The translations under genes were made by a program, and so were the position numbers. A stretch of 64,000 bases of DNA. Origin: Paludibacteraceae bacterium. GTDB taxonomy: Bacteria; Bacteroidota; Bacteroidia; Bacteroidales; Paludibacteraceae. The notes under the pieces are model-generated. The model was not told the origin of the DNA and made no database searches. It saw only the letters and a program-made list of their open reading frames with translations. Positions 10,254-19,234 of the stretch are shown here, piece after piece (within the stretch, counting starts at the first letter, position 1; the number at the start of each line of letters is the position of its first letter). Where the stretch lies: NCBI GenBank assembly GCA_017467185.1, contig JAFTSS010000041.1:1-64000 (forward strand). Direction: 5' to 3'.

Positions 10254-10330
10254 AATAATTAGAATTAAAAGTTTTTACAAAATTACAAAAAATTATTAAC
10301 ATACAACCCTTAACTATCGTTTTTTTTTCG

Positions 10331-10338
10331 TATCTTTG
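10331..10338 (+). promoter_or_regulatory. Bacteroidetes -7 box (TATCTTTG) for era
   Basis: A TAnnTTTG match lies 69 bp before the era ATG, in the divergent gap between the 130-residue gene and era. Confidence 0.7.
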
Positions 10339-10407
10339 CAAATTAGAAGTCGTAGCCACTAAAATAACGTTATTTTAGTAAAAAAACGACGGATTATCTA
10401 TAATAAA

Positions 10408-11304
10408 ATGTCACACAAAGCTGGTTTTGTAAATATTGTAGGCAACCCTAATGTGGGAAAATCTACACTCATGAACGCCTTAGTCGGCGAACGAATTTCC
10501 ATAATTACCTCTAAAGCCCAAACTACTCGCCACCGCATCATGGGTATAGTCAACGGCGAGGATTTCCAAATCGTATATTCCGACACTCCTGGTGTATTGA
10601 AACCTAACTATAAATTGCAGGAATCAATGCTCGGATTTTCTCAATCGGCTCTAACTGATGCCGATGTGTTGTTGTATGTAACTGATGTATTGGATTCTGC
10701 TGAAAAAAATGCCTTTTTCCTCGATAAAGTCAAAAAAATGGACCACGTAAACACCATTTTAATCATCAACAAAATTGACCTTATCGACCAAAAACGATTA
10801 GAAGAGTTAGTGGAATTTTGGCACAAAGAACTCCCTAACGCCGAAATATTCCCTATATCGGCTGCCGAAAAATTCGGTATTGAGCAATTGTTTGAAAAAA
10901 TTAAATCTCTTCTACCCGACTCACCTCCTTTCTTCGACAAAGATGCGTTGACCGACCGCCCTGAACGTTTCTTCGTAAACGAGATTATTCGCGAAAAAAT
11001 ACTCCTCAACTACGACAAAGAGATTCCGTATGCGGTTGAGGTAATGGTTGAAGAATTCAAAGAAGACGACAATTTGATACGCATTAGTGCCGTAGTCTTC
11101 TGCGAACGCGATTCACAAAAAGGCATCATTATAGGCAAACAAGGTGCGGCACTACGCAAAGTTGGCACCGAAGCTCGCAAAGATATTGAGGCTTTTTTCG
11201 AGAAAAAAGTATTCCTTCAACTTTATGTAAAAGTGGAAAAGGATTGGCGCAACCGCGAACGCAAACTCAGAAACTTTGGCTATCAACTCGAACACAAAGA
11301 TTAA
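10408..11304 (+). CDS. era: GTPase Era
   Basis: This 298-residue GTPase binds 16S rRNA and assists assembly of the 30S subunit. It has the P-loop GNPNVGKST (residues 12-20), TTRHR switch I, DTPG, and NKID in the middle of the G domain. The C-terminal KH domain contains GIIIGKQGAALRKVG. The C-terminus ...RNFGYQLEHKD is intact. It stands alone after its own promoter. der is encoded divergently just upstream, so two ribosome-assembly GTPases share this locus. Confidence 0.98.
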   Translation: MSHKAGFVNIVGNPNVGKSTLMNALVGERISIITSKAQTTRHRIMGIVNGEDFQIVYSDTPGVLKPNYKLQESMLGFSQSALTDADVLLYVTDVLDSAEKNAFFLDKVKKMDHVNTILIINKIDLIDQKRLEELVEFWHKELPNAEIFPISAAEKFGIEQLFEKIKSLLPDSPPFFDKDALTDRPERFFVNEIIREKILLNYDKEIPYAVEVMVEEFKEDDNLIRISAVVFCERDSQKGIIIGKQGAALRKVGTEARKDIEAFFEKKVFLQLYVKVEKDWRNRERKLRNFGYQLEHKD

Positions 11305-11316
11305 TGGAGAATTGAA

Positions 11317-11406
11317 AGTAAAGTCAAGCTCGCTTGAACCAAAGGTCTTTGAGCCTTGGCGATAAAACTATGCCGAGTGAAGTAAAAATCACGACTAAAA
11401 GGAGTA
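11317..11406. repeat. dispersed CTATGCCGAG module
   Basis: This copy contains GTCAAGCTCGCTTGAACC, then ACTATGCCGAGTGAAG and AAAAATCACGAC. Related blocks lie at 14272-14333, 19137-19195 and 54487-54530. The consensus core is roughly AAGCGAGAGCAGAGTCAAG followed by CTTG...CTATGCCGAG. No protein is supported. Confidence 0.65.
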
Positions 11407-11410
11407 ATTT

Positions 11411-11500
11411 ACTATCGACTTTAGACTATTGACTATCGACTATCGACCTTCGACTTTAGACTATCAACTATCGACCTTTGACTTTAGACTATCGACTATT
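11411..11500. repeat. GACTATCGACTTTA short-period array
   Basis: About 90 bp of 7-10-bp units (GACTATCGAC, GACTTTAGACTAT). The array ends 10 bp before the ATG at 11511. A longer frame from 11478 would start inside it. Confidence 0.85.
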
Positions 11501-11510
11501 TTTATCTATT

Positions 11511-12263
11511 ATGAAAAAAATTATAACTACATTTATAATTGTTGCGATTGTTATTAGTATTACGATGTATCACAACAAACAATCTAAATCAACGCCACAA
11601 ATTGCAAATATTGAATTGATTGAGGTGGATGGTTCGTTGCAACACGATGCAATGGAAAACCTAATTGCTCCCTACAAAACAGAAAAAGAAGAGAGCATGA
11701 ATGTTGTAATCGGCGAATCGGCAGAAACTATTGAAGTAGGCAAACCAGAATCAAAACTAACAAATCTTGTTGCAGATATTCTGCTTACCGAAGCACGAAA
11801 ATATGTTGCTGACACCGACATGGCTATAACCAATATCGGTGGCATACGCCGCCCTCTGTACAAAGGTAATATTACAATAGGTGATGTATTTGAAATTCTA
11901 CCTTTCGATAATTCTTTATTGGTTCTTGAATACAAAGGTTCCGACCTACTCGCTCTTGCCGATGCTATCGCTAAAAAAGGCGGAGAATCTATATCAGGTA
12001 TGACCTTAATTATCAATAAAGACAAAGCTGAAAACGTGAATATAAACGGACTCCCTATCGATTCAACTAAAACCTATAAAGTAGTAACAACCGATTATCT
12101 TTCGTGGGGTAACGACCAATTAGAACCTTTGGCTAACTATATCAACTCTACTCCACTCAACATGATGATGCGCGATGCTATGTTCGACTATGTAACTTGC
12201 GCAACAATCAACAACAAAAAAATTTCAGCTAAAACCGATAATAGAATAACTATAAAACAATGA
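11511..12263 (+). CDS. 5'-nucleotidase C-terminal-domain protein
   Basis: This 250-residue protein is the substrate-binding C-terminal domain of UshA/NT5E-type 5'-nucleotidases, made as a free-standing polypeptide. Typical motifs are ESKLTNLVADILLTEA, NIGGIRRPLYKG, ILPFDNSLLVLEYKG and TTDYLSWGND. An N-terminal signal or anchor (IITTFIIVAIVISITM) sends it to the periplasm. The ATG at 11511 is chosen over one 33 bp upstream because the upstream extension is only translated tandem repeat. Its stop overlaps the next start in ATGA, so the two halves are probably translationally coupled. The domain order is reversed relative to the fused enzymes. Confidence 0.92.
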   Translation: MKKIITTFIIVAIVISITMYHNKQSKSTPQIANIELIEVDGSLQHDAMENLIAPYKTEKEESMNVVIGESAETIEVGKPESKLTNLVADILLTEARKYVADTDMAITNIGGIRRPLYKGNITIGDVFEILPFDNSLLVLEYKGSDLLALADAIAKKGGESISGMTLIINKDKAENVNINGLPIDSTKTYKVVTTDYLSWGNDQLEPLANYINSTPLNMMMRDAMFDYVTCATINNKKISAKTDNRITIKQ

Positions 12264-13078
12264 AAAACAAATTATATATATTGATATGTCTGCTATCTGT
12301 ATTGGTTGCTTGTACTCCTAAAGCTACAAAACAACCTCTACAAATTATATTCACTAACGATAGTCATAGCCAAGTAGAACCAACCAAAGGTAAAGGTGGT
12401 TTCGAAGCTCGAGCTGCAATAATAGATTCGCTCCGCGCTATCAATCCTAATACTATACTTCTCGATGCTGGCGATATGTGGCAAGGTACTCCATACTTCA
12501 ATATGTTCAAAGGTCGTCTCGAAGTAGAAGCATATAATCTTATGGGCTACGATGCAGCGACTCTCGGAAATCACGAATTCGACAATGGAATTGACACACT
12601 CGTTGCACGCATCAACGAAATGAATTTTCCAATTCTATGTTGCAACTATGATTTTGTAAATACACCGCTTGCCAACAAAGTAAAACCATATACCATTATT
12701 GAACAAGCTGGTTGGACTATAGGTATAATTGGCGTAAGCGTAAATCCCGAAGGACTAATTCTTCAATCAAATATCGAAGGTATCAAATATGAAGATCCAA
12801 TAAAGAGTGTAAACCATTATGCTAACTTGCTACGCAACGAATTAAATTGCGACTATATAATAGTGTTATCACACCTCGGACTCCACGATGACACAATATT
12901 TAATAACGTATCAGATAGTATTCTTATCAATAATTCCACAGATATCGACCTCGTATTGGGCGGACATACTCATCAATTCAAAGGTGTTTTCAAATTCACC
13001 GACCTCGACGGCGACACCATTCCTGCAATACAAGAATACAAGGCTGGACAAAAAATATATTCAATCACTATTAAATAA
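12260..13078 (+). CDS. 5'-nucleotidase metallophosphatase subunit, lipoprotein
   Basis: This 272-residue protein is the catalytic N-terminal metallophosphoesterase domain of 5'-nucleotidase. A lipoprotein signal (LSVLVAC, Cys at about residue 18) anchors it. Metal-binding motifs are in order: FTNDSHSQ, LDAGDMWQG, GNHEFDNG, LSHLG and GGHTHQ. All expected ligands are present. It lacks the C-terminal substrate domain, which is supplied by the gene just upstream (4-bp overlap). Together they should dephosphorylate nucleoside monophosphates, or related sugar-nucleotide substrates, in the periplasm. The split is intact on both sides, so it is not a frameshift. Confidence 0.93.
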   Translation: MKNKLYILICLLSVLVACTPKATKQPLQIIFTNDSHSQVEPTKGKGGFEARAAIIDSLRAINPNTILLDAGDMWQGTPYFNMFKGRLEVEAYNLMGYDAATLGNHEFDNGIDTLVARINEMNFPILCCNYDFVNTPLANKVKPYTIIEQAGWTIGIIGVSVNPEGLILQSNIEGIKYEDPIKSVNHYANLLRNELNCDYIIVLSHLGLHDDTIFNNVSDSILINNSTDIDLVLGGHTHQFKGVFKFTDLDGDTIPAIQEYKAGQKIYSITIK

Positions 13079-13136
13079 ATTAACTAATTACCCTTTTTGA
13101 CAAAAAATAGTTTATTATTAACAAGCGAAGCTGTAG

Positions 13137-13160
13137 TCTCACTACTCGCTACTCGCTACT
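13137..13160. repeat. ACTCGCT short tandem repeat
   Basis: Three 7-bp units (ACTACTCGCTACTCGCTACT) lie 13 bp before the ATG at 13174. Confidence 0.7.
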
Positions 13161-13173
13161 AATTTTCTAAAAT

Positions 13174-14199
13174 ATGAAAAAATTATTACTTTCGATTTTT
13201 GCGCTTAGCGCATTAGTTGCGTCTATTAACGCTCAAGATGCAGCAAAAGCAGTTGCTCAATCAGCTCAAACCGAAGCTGCTAAAATTATTGAAACAACCA
13301 AAGCTGAAGAGCCAGAGAAAAAAGAATCTAATTGGAAAATTTCAGGTATCATCACTTTCAATGCTTCGGCTACAGGCCTCGTAAATTGGGCTGCCGGTGG
13401 TAACAACAACATCAATATGGTAGCTGCAGCCAACGTATCTTTCCTTTACAAGAATGGTCCTTTCGCATGGGACTCTAACATCGACACCGACTTCGGTGAA
13501 AGTTATGTAGAAAATAGCAACCATGCTTGGCAAAAAACTAACGACAAACTCAACATCTCTACTAAATTCGGTTGGGAAATGGCTAAATCATGGTACCTCA
13601 CAGCTCTTGGGTCTTTCAAAACTCAATATGCTTTTGGTTACGACTACTCACAAGAAGAACTTTCGCCTATCTCTCAAATTATGACTCCTTCTTATACCGA
13701 CCTCTCTGTCGGTATCGACTGGAAACCTAATAGCATTTTCACAGTTTACGTTTCTCCTATCGCAGGTCGTATCACTACGGCAACAAATGCCGATTTGCGT
13801 GCAAAATATTTTGGTGCAGATTATGTTGAAAAACACCTTGACCCTCTAACTGGTTTGTGCGACCGCAACTACCAAGCTGAATTCGGTGCTTCACTTAAAG
13901 CTGGTGTAAACTACGACAAAATTGAGAACCTCAAAATTATCTCTACTGTAACTGTATTTACTCCTTATTCAGCTAAACCTCACGTTGACCTTGATTGGGA
14001 CTTCTCTATCTCTTACCAATTCCTCAAAGTGCTCAACGTATCACTCGGCACACAACTCAAATACTACGACCGCGTATTATTTGACAAAGTCGATCCTGAA
14101 ACTAAAGCTCCTATCCTAAATACAGACGGAACTGTAGCTCAAGGTCCTCGCGTACAATTCAAAACTATCCTCGGCCTTGGTATCGGTTATAGCTTCTAA
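13174..14199 (+). CDS. DUF3078 family outer-membrane beta-barrel protein
   Basis: This 341-residue protein has a signal peptide at 1-20 (ending SINAQ), an Ala/Glu/Lys-rich linker (about 21-50), then a barrel-like region. The segment NASATGLVNWAAGGNNNIN is characteristic of DUF3078 in Bacteroidales. The C-terminus ...LGLGIGYSF ends in Phe, as expected for an outer-membrane barrel. Function is unknown for the family. It follows the 5'-nucleotidase pair, but an array of repeats separates them, so cotranscription is uncertain. A dispersed module and a terminator lie downstream. Confidence 0.88.
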   Translation: MKKLLLSIFALSALVASINAQDAAKAVAQSAQTEAAKIIETTKAEEPEKKESNWKISGIITFNASATGLVNWAAGGNNNINMVAAANVSFLYKNGPFAWDSNIDTDFGESYVENSNHAWQKTNDKLNISTKFGWEMAKSWYLTALGSFKTQYAFGYDYSQEELSPISQIMTPSYTDLSVGIDWKPNSIFTVYVSPIAGRITTATNADLRAKYFGADYVEKHLDPLTGLCDRNYQAEFGASLKAGVNYDKIENLKIISTVTVFTPYSAKPHVDLDWDFSISYQFLKVLNVSLGTQLKYYDRVLFDKVDPETKAPILNTDGTVAQGPRVQFKTILGLGIGYSF

Positions 14200-14226
14200 T
14201 TCAACGTGAGTTCGATATAACTTTTA

Positions 14227-14366
14227 CCTCACACGGAACGCACGGATAACACGGAAAAATTATTTTTTCGCTCCGCTCAAGAAATTGTCTGCGCTCGGCA
14301 TAGCCCAAGCAAGCTTGACTCTGCTCTCGCTTATTCCAATTTTCCCACAGATGACACAGATGCCAT
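14227..14366. repeat. composite intergenic repeats (CACGG and CTCGGCATAG modules)
   Basis: The stretch holds CACGGAACGCACGGATAACA, a period-9-like unit; then a reverse copy of the dispersed module (CGCTCGGCATAGCCCAAGC, AAGCTTGACTCTGCTCTCGC); then CCCACAGATGACACAGATGC, a second CACAGATGA unit. No gene is supported. Confidence 0.65.
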
Positions 14367-14410
14367 GCGGATTCTTATATCGAACTGACGTTAATTCAAA
14401 AAAATAAACA

Positions 14411-14449
14411 AAAAAAACTCGGCATACGAATTGTATGCCGAGTTTTTTT
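14411..14449. terminator. bidirectional intrinsic terminator
   Basis: Inverted repeat of 17 bp (AAAAAAACTCGGCATAC, 5-base loop, then its complement) with T-runs both ways. It serves the DUF3078 gene and probably the convergent gene at 14527. Confidence 0.9.
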
Positions 14450-14455
14450 ATTAAA

Positions 14456-14515
14456 GTAACTATATTCGTTATAGGTTTTATAGTCTCTATAGTTTCTATA
14501 GCCTCTATAATAAAT
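14456..14515. repeat. CTATAG-family repeat array
   Basis: About 60 bp of degenerate 9-bp units (TATAGTCTCTATAGTTTCTA). It ends 11 bp from the stop of the minus-strand gene at 14527. Confidence 0.8.
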
Positions 14516-14526
14516 ACCACAGAATT

Positions 14527-15918
14527 TTAGAGGCTGATCTTTTTAGTTGTAGCTTTATTCCCGTTATAAATACGAACTAAATATACTCCTTTATTCAAAT
14601 TAGCAAGGCTAATTTCATTCACATCGTAAGTACCGACTAAAGCTCCAAGCATAGAATAAACCTCAACCGCTGTAAATTCGCCATCTACATAAAGAATTAA
14701 ATTATTTACAAACAAATTTATATCAAAATCTTCCACATTCTCTACTGCTGTTTCATTTGGAAAAATAATCATTGGCATACTCATCGTACCAAAACCTGCA
14801 TTTATAGCATACGTACCACATTGCACTGATTTGTCAACCGATGAACTCATGATACCTTTCTCTTTATAAATCATCTCTCCATCATCAAAAATCACAAAAG
14901 GAATACCAGCAAACAACGTATCTTCAAGCACTTTAGTAATAGTATTATAACAGAAACCTACAGCTGGTTGTTCTGAATCAGCATAGCCAGTACCATTATA
15001 CGAATGTTCTCCGCATACCCATTCGCCACTTGGTGAAATACAATATACTGTTCCTCCCCACCAATATTGTCCCTCAACACCTCCATCCTCATCATCAACC
15101 ACACCATCTCCATTAGTGTCACCCTCGCGATCAATATCCTCCTTACCTTTCAAAATAGTGCGAGCTAACAATGAATCATTAAAATGATTTTCCCAAAGCA
15201 TCACATTAAAGCATCCGAAACCATTTGTACCATGACCTCCTAACCATCGGCCATCATCCGACATACGATAAGCTCTGTCACCTTGTGTCATAATTTTGGT
15301 ATGGTCAGTATCTACTGGCATCTGTAGTTCATAAACAGGATTTAATACATCATTGTTAGTACGCACCCAAATACAAGCCACCTCTCTACCAACTAATTTA
15401 CTACGAGTGCTATTATCCATTTTCATTTGAATATAACCGCCAATATATTTACCATCTGCCGAAATGCTGGTTGCCTCTCCATAATGAGCATTTTCATACA
15501 CAATCTTACCTTCTATCTCTGTAGGTAATTCAAGTTTAGTCCATATTCCAGACGCTATATTGTAATAAGCAGGAACTGATTCATACGATTTTGCATCTTC
15601 AAAAGTATAACTACCTACAACAATGCCATTGTCTGACACATCCATAGCTGATGCTGAATGTAAATGTGCAAACTCTAAATCGTCAGCATACTCAGGATTA
15701 AGACAATAAATAGAATCCTCTTCCACTAAATAAACAAAAGCTGTATTAGATCCTCCATACGACGAACTACCATAACCAGCTACATATTTACCATTGTTTG
15801 ACACATTTTGAAATACTGCACCTACACAATATTCATAATTTTCAAACGTCAATTGTTTCTGTGCATTAAGGGTTATAAAAGTAGCACATAACGCAAAAAT
15901 AAATATAATTTTTCTCAT
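14527..15918 (-). CDS. T9SS-exported HAF-like repeat protein with EF-hand-like loop (copy A)
   Basis: This 463-residue protein has a signal peptide at 1-20. Repeats of the form (S/N)xxGxxxxG (NNGKYVAGYG, VSDNGIVVGSY, ISADGKYIGGY, SDDGRWLGGH, SPSGEWVCGEH) recall the HAF extracellular repeat and suggest a beta-propeller-like fold. Residues 267-279 (DTNGDGVVDDEDG) form a dockerin-like calcium loop. The last ~80 residues (AVEVYSMLGALVG, NKGVYLVRIYNG) are a T9SS type A sorting domain. It has a close paralog immediately upstream (16037) and four more at 53-61 kb. The substrate is unknown. It is probably cotranscribed with copy B across a 118-bp gap that holds a CTCGTGT array. Confidence 0.85.
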   Translation of the reverse strand: MRKIIFIFALCATFITLNAQKQLTFENYEYCVGAVFQNVSNNGKYVAGYGSSSYGGSNTAFVYLVEEDSIYCLNPEYADDLEFAHLHSASAMDVSDNGIVVGSYTFEDAKSYESVPAYYNIASGIWTKLELPTEIEGKIVYENAHYGEATSISADGKYIGGYIQMKMDNSTRSKLVGREVACIWVRTNNDVLNPVYELQMPVDTDHTKIMTQGDRAYRMSDDGRWLGGHGTNGFGCFNVMLWENHFNDSLLARTILKGKEDIDREGDTNGDGVVDDEDGGVEGQYWWGGTVYCISPSGEWVCGEHSYNGTGYADSEQPAVGFCYNTITKVLEDTLFAGIPFVIFDDGEMIYKEKGIMSSSVDKSVQCGTYAINAGFGTMSMPMIIFPNETAVENVEDFDINLFVNNLILYVDGEFTAVEVYSMLGALVGTYDVNEISLANLNKGVYLVRIYNGNKATTKKISL

Positions 15919-15963
15919 AACAATATTGATTAAAAATATAAAAAAGACACGAGAAAGACTTAA

Positions 15964-16031
15964 AATCTAATATCTCGTGTCTCGTATCTCGTGTCTCGTA
16001 TCTCGTGTCTCGTATCTCGTGTCTCGTATCT
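15964..16031. repeat. TCTCGTGTCTCGTA tandem array
   Basis: About 68 bp of 10-bp units (TCTCGTGTCTCGTATCTCGT) lie between the two HAF-like paralogs. Related arrays occur at 23298-23330, 23359-23397 and 32049-32076. Confidence 0.9.
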
Positions 16032-16036
16032 ATTAA

Positions 16037-17422
16037 TTAAAGATTGATTTTTTTAGTTACAGCTTTGTTGCCATTGATTATACGAACAACATATACGCCT
16101 TTATTCATATTTGCAAGGCTAATTTCGTTTACATCGTAAGTACCAACCAAAGCACCAAGCACTGAATAAACTTCAACCGATGTAAATTCGCCCTCTACAT
16201 AAAGTGTTGAATTATTTACAAACAAATTAACATCAAGATCTTTTACATTTTCAACAGCTGTTTCATTTGGGAAAATAATCATTGGCATAGATGTTTGCCC
16301 CATCTCCCATGCCATAACATATGTACCACATTGTACATTTTTGTCATTTGACGAACTCATAATACCTGAATTTGTAAACATCATTTCACCATCATCGAAC
16401 ACTACTGTTGGACAACCCGCAAATAATGTATCTTCGAGAACTCCTGTTTTTGTATTATAACGAAAACCTACGTTTGGCAACTCAGAATCAGCATAACCTG
16501 TACCATTAAATGTGTGATAACCAACAATCCATTCACCACTTGGAGAAATGCAACTTACTGTTGCGCCCCACCAATATTGACCTACATCAGCACCATCATT
16601 ATCATCGATAATACCATCCTCGTTTGTATCTTCACTACGATCCCAATCCTCTTTACCAATAAGAATTGTACGATCCAACAACGAATCATTAAAATGATTT
16701 TCCCAGATACCCACGTTAAAACATCCTGAATTAGCCGAGCTATTACCACCTAACCAACGACCATCGTCTGACATGTGCCAAGCCCAATCGCCTTGAGTCA
16801 TAATTTTAGTATGATCTTCATCAATCGGTTTTTGCAATTCATATACAGGATTCAACTCATCATCATCATTTGTACGAACCCATACACATGCAACATTTCT
16901 ACGAACTTCGTTATAACGAGTACTATTTTCCATGCGTGCAATAAGATAACCACCAATGTATTTACCATCAGCCGAAATACTTGTTGCTTCACCATGCAAT
17001 GAACCTGTTTCTGTCAATCTTTCAATGTTATCAGGACATTCAAGTTTGGTCCAAATACCTGTTTCAACGTTATAGAATGCAGGATATGAATGTTTATCCT
17101 CAAAGCAACGACGACCTACAACAATACCTGCATCAGAAACATCCATTGCCGATGCTGCATAAAGATGAGTAAACTCAAGATTATCCTCCCATTCTGGATT
17201 CAAACAAATAATTGAATCTTCTTCTACCAAATACACAAATCCGGTATTATTGCCACCCATCCCAGCATCAGTATAGCCTGCAACATATTTACCATTATTT
17301 GACACTTTATTAAACACACCACCAACACAAAAGTCGTAATTCTCAAATGTCAAACGTTTTTCTGCATCAACCGATGCAATCATGCCCATAATAAGAGCAA
17401 CAATAAGAGTAATTTTTCTCAT
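16037..17422 (-). CDS. T9SS-exported HAF-like repeat protein with EF-hand-like loop (copy B)
   Basis: This 461-residue paralog of the 14527 product shares the repeat motifs (NNGKYVAGYTD, ISADGKYIGGY, SDDGRWLGGN), the calcium-loop-like DTNEDGIIDDNDG and the T9SS sorting domain (VEVYSVLGALVG, NKGVYVVRIINGN). The start at 17422 (MRKITLIVALIMG) is chosen because it opens a good signal peptide. The longer frame from 17512 would begin upstream of the -7 box at 17483-17490. It is first in an apparent two-gene transcript with copy A. The pair presumably arose by tandem duplication; divergence is moderate. Confidence 0.87.
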   Translation of the reverse strand: MRKITLIVALIMGMIASVDAEKRLTFENYDFCVGGVFNKVSNNGKYVAGYTDAGMGGNNTGFVYLVEEDSIICLNPEWEDNLEFTHLYAASAMDVSDAGIVVGRRCFEDKHSYPAFYNVETGIWTKLECPDNIERLTETGSLHGEATSISADGKYIGGYLIARMENSTRYNEVRRNVACVWVRTNDDDELNPVYELQKPIDEDHTKIMTQGDWAWHMSDDGRWLGGNSSANSGCFNVGIWENHFNDSLLDRTILIGKEDWDRSEDTNEDGIIDDNDGADVGQYWWGATVSCISPSGEWIVGYHTFNGTGYADSELPNVGFRYNTKTGVLEDTLFAGCPTVVFDDGEMMFTNSGIMSSSNDKNVQCGTYVMAWEMGQTSMPMIIFPNETAVENVKDLDVNLFVNNSTLYVEGEFTSVEVYSVLGALVGTYDVNEISLANMNKGVYVVRIINGNKAVTKKINL

Positions 17423-17482
17423 AAAAAAATTTTTTAAGGTTAGATATAATTTTGTTATTGTTTTTCGATAAAAATTCATCGG

Positions 17483-17490
17483 CAAAGATA
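17483..17490 (-). promoter_or_regulatory. Bacteroidetes -7 box (TATCTTTG on minus strand)
   Basis: The complement of CAAAGATA lies 60 bp before the ATG at 17422. It sets the start of copy B and excludes the longer frame. Confidence 0.7.
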
Positions 17491-17493
17491 TAA

Positions 17494-17534
17494 AAAATAA
17501 TCCATATAACAACTATGTTACATGGATTATTTTT
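17494..17534 (-). terminator. terminator of the MFS gene
   Basis: The inverted repeat AAAATAATCCAT...ATGGATTATTTT, with inner TAAC/GTTA pairing and flanking T-run, lies 20 bp after the MFS stop (17554). It sits directly in front of the copy B promoter. Confidence 0.75.
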
Positions 17535-17553
17535 ATAAATATTAATTATTTAA

Positions 17554-19005
17554 CTATTTTTCATTCTTTACTGCAAACCAAAGCACACCTGAAATAGCCA
17601 AACATACAGCACAAATCACGAAAATAATCGATTTATCTGCCGCATTATTAACCACTTCGCCCATCTTGAAGCTAGCAACCAATTGTGGCAACACTACAGA
17701 AAGATTGAATATACCCATATACAATCCCATCTTGGTTTGGTCAACTTTTTCACTCATAATAGCAAATGGCAATGACACCAACGACGCCCAACCAATACCT
17801 ACAATAGCAAGAGCCGCAAAGAACACAACAATATTCGAACCAAACATTGCAATAATTGCATAACCCAAAGCCATCAACAATATCGACCAAGTATGTGTAC
17901 GAGTAGCTCCAATCTTATTTGCAACTACATTTAATACCAAAACAGGCAAAATCGCACCAATCAAGTCACGAGTCAAAAACGCCATAGAGTTAGTTTGCTC
18001 CATAGGTTTACCTGCTGCTAAACCCACAATTTGAGTCGAAACATAGAAGAACATATAAATATTCATTGTTTGTACTCCCCACCAGGTGAATGAGTGTGCA
18101 AGCAATATCTTTTGAAACTCATGAGTATTTGTTTTTACTTTAAATACATTGAAAAGCACAAGCACAATAGCCACCAACTCTATCACAACACAACATATTT
18201 CTACCCAACTCAATGTGCATAAACCAAACACATCTACTCGTGATGTATCCTCAAAACCAAACAATTTAGCCACAATTACATAAATGCCATACACCAAGAA
18301 ACCATAAAGCGGAAGCACAGCATTGTTCATATCTTTAAATGAAGTTTTTGAGCTTTCCGTTTTTGCCTCTTCCGACACTTGCAATTCACGAGGCTCCTCA
18401 ATCATAAACGAAGGTATAATAGTGAAAATCAAAGCTACCACCACACCCACATAAATCAAAACCTCATTACCAAACAAAACAGAAATCAAATAAGCCAACA
18501 CACCAAATGTACCTGACACTGTTTGCATCCAAGTATAAGCTTTTGAACGCTCTGCCATTGGCGAACAATCCGATACCAACGAACGAGTTGGATTAAAACT
18601 TACGTTAATACTCAAATCAAGCGTCAAAGCCACTGTCACTGCAATTGCCAACAACCCTTCGGCACCTTCACCGCCCATAATCATCTTCTGAATAATACCA
18701 AGATTTGGCAACGCCAACAACATCAAGCCAGTCAACAAGCCACCCAACAAAATCCATGGACGACGACGACCGCCCATAAACCACAACTTATCGCTCACCA
18801 ATCCAACAATCGGCTGCGCAATAATACCTGCAATCGGACCTGCTGCCCATACAATACCAATCTCGTGAATGTCAAGACCATATTTGGTCGAAAGAATCCA
18901 GCTCAATGCCGAAATCTGCACCGACAACGCAAAACCCATAGCTGTAGCCGGCAAACTGAGCAACGCATAAAAACTATTGCTCATCTTTTTCTGAATGTTC
19001 AACAT
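17554..19005 (-). CDS. MFS transporter, SLC45-like (sugar) family
   Basis: This 483-residue protein has about 12 predicted membrane helices. WAAGPIAGIIAQPIVGLVSD and the basic loop GGRRRPWILLGG after helix 2-3 are characteristic of the SLC45 / glycoside-pentoside group of symporters, which import disaccharides such as sucrose or maltose with protons. The central cytoplasmic loop (about 210-235, EEAKTESSKTS) is hydrophilic, as usual. No glycoside hydrolase or regulator is adjacent, so the substrate cannot be inferred. It has its own promoter-like box and terminator. Confidence 0.88.
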   Translation of the reverse strand: MLNIQKKMSNSFYALLSLPATAMGFALSVQISALSWILSTKYGLDIHEIGIVWAAGPIAGIIAQPIVGLVSDKLWFMGGRRRPWILLGGLLTGLMLLALPNLGIIQKMIMGGEGAEGLLAIAVTVALTLDLSINVSFNPTRSLVSDCSPMAERSKAYTWMQTVSGTFGVLAYLISVLFGNEVLIYVGVVVALIFTIIPSFMIEEPRELQVSEEAKTESSKTSFKDMNNAVLPLYGFLVYGIYVIVAKLFGFEDTSRVDVFGLCTLSWVEICCVVIELVAIVLVLFNVFKVKTNTHEFQKILLAHSFTWWGVQTMNIYMFFYVSTQIVGLAAGKPMEQTNSMAFLTRDLIGAILPVLVLNVVANKIGATRTHTWSILLMALGYAIIAMFGSNIVVFFAALAIVGIGWASLVSLPFAIMSEKVDQTKMGLYMGIFNLSVVLPQLVASFKMGEVVNNAADKSIIFVICAVCLAISGVLWFAVKNEK

Positions 19006-19052
19006 TTTCTTAGTTATTAATTAGTAGTGATTAATTATTAATAAATTTTCTG

Positions 19053-19060
19053 CAAATTTA
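19053..19060 (-). promoter_or_regulatory. Bacteroidetes -7 box (TAAATTTG on minus strand)
   Basis: The complement of CAAATTTA lies 47 bp before the MFS start codon. Confidence 0.55.
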
Positions 19061-19091
19061 CAAAAAATATTTCAAAGACAAAATACCCCAC

Positions 19092-19124
19092 AAAAAAAGA
19101 GAGCCGAAACACCTCCCGACTCTC
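19092..19124 (-). terminator. intrinsic terminator of the PhoH gene
   Basis: Read on the minus strand: GAGAGTCG, a 10-base loop, CGGCTCTC, then seven T. One G-T pair is present. It lies about 110 bp after the PhoH stop. Confidence 0.75.
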
Positions 19125-19136
19125 AATTACTCCCTT

Positions 19137-19234
19137 AGGTCGTGATTTTTGCTCCACTCGGCATAATGAGCAAACTCCTTTTGCTCTCGCTTACCGCAAA
19201 AATTCCTAACTCCACATTCCTAACTCCTCACTCT
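19137..19234. repeat. dispersed module plus TCCTAAC short repeat
   Basis: 19137-19195 is a degenerate reverse copy of the CTATGCCGAG module (CACTCGGCATAATGAGC, TTTTGCTCTCGCTTACC). 19203-19234 is a TTCCTAACTCCACATTCCTA type array that touches the stop codon of the PhoH gene. Confidence 0.65.

Noticed and set aside
11478..11510. Upstream start of the 5'-nucleotidase C-terminal-domain gene
   Set aside because: The extension MTLDYRLFLSI is translated tandem repeat and would bury the signal peptide.
12255..12265. Frameshift separating a fused 5'-nucleotidase
   Set aside because: Each half has its own start and export signal, and the domain order is reversed, so a frameshift cannot explain it.
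14260..14520. 86-codon minus-strand frame
   Set aside because: It is made of the dispersed module, a terminator and a CTATAG array; no protein features.
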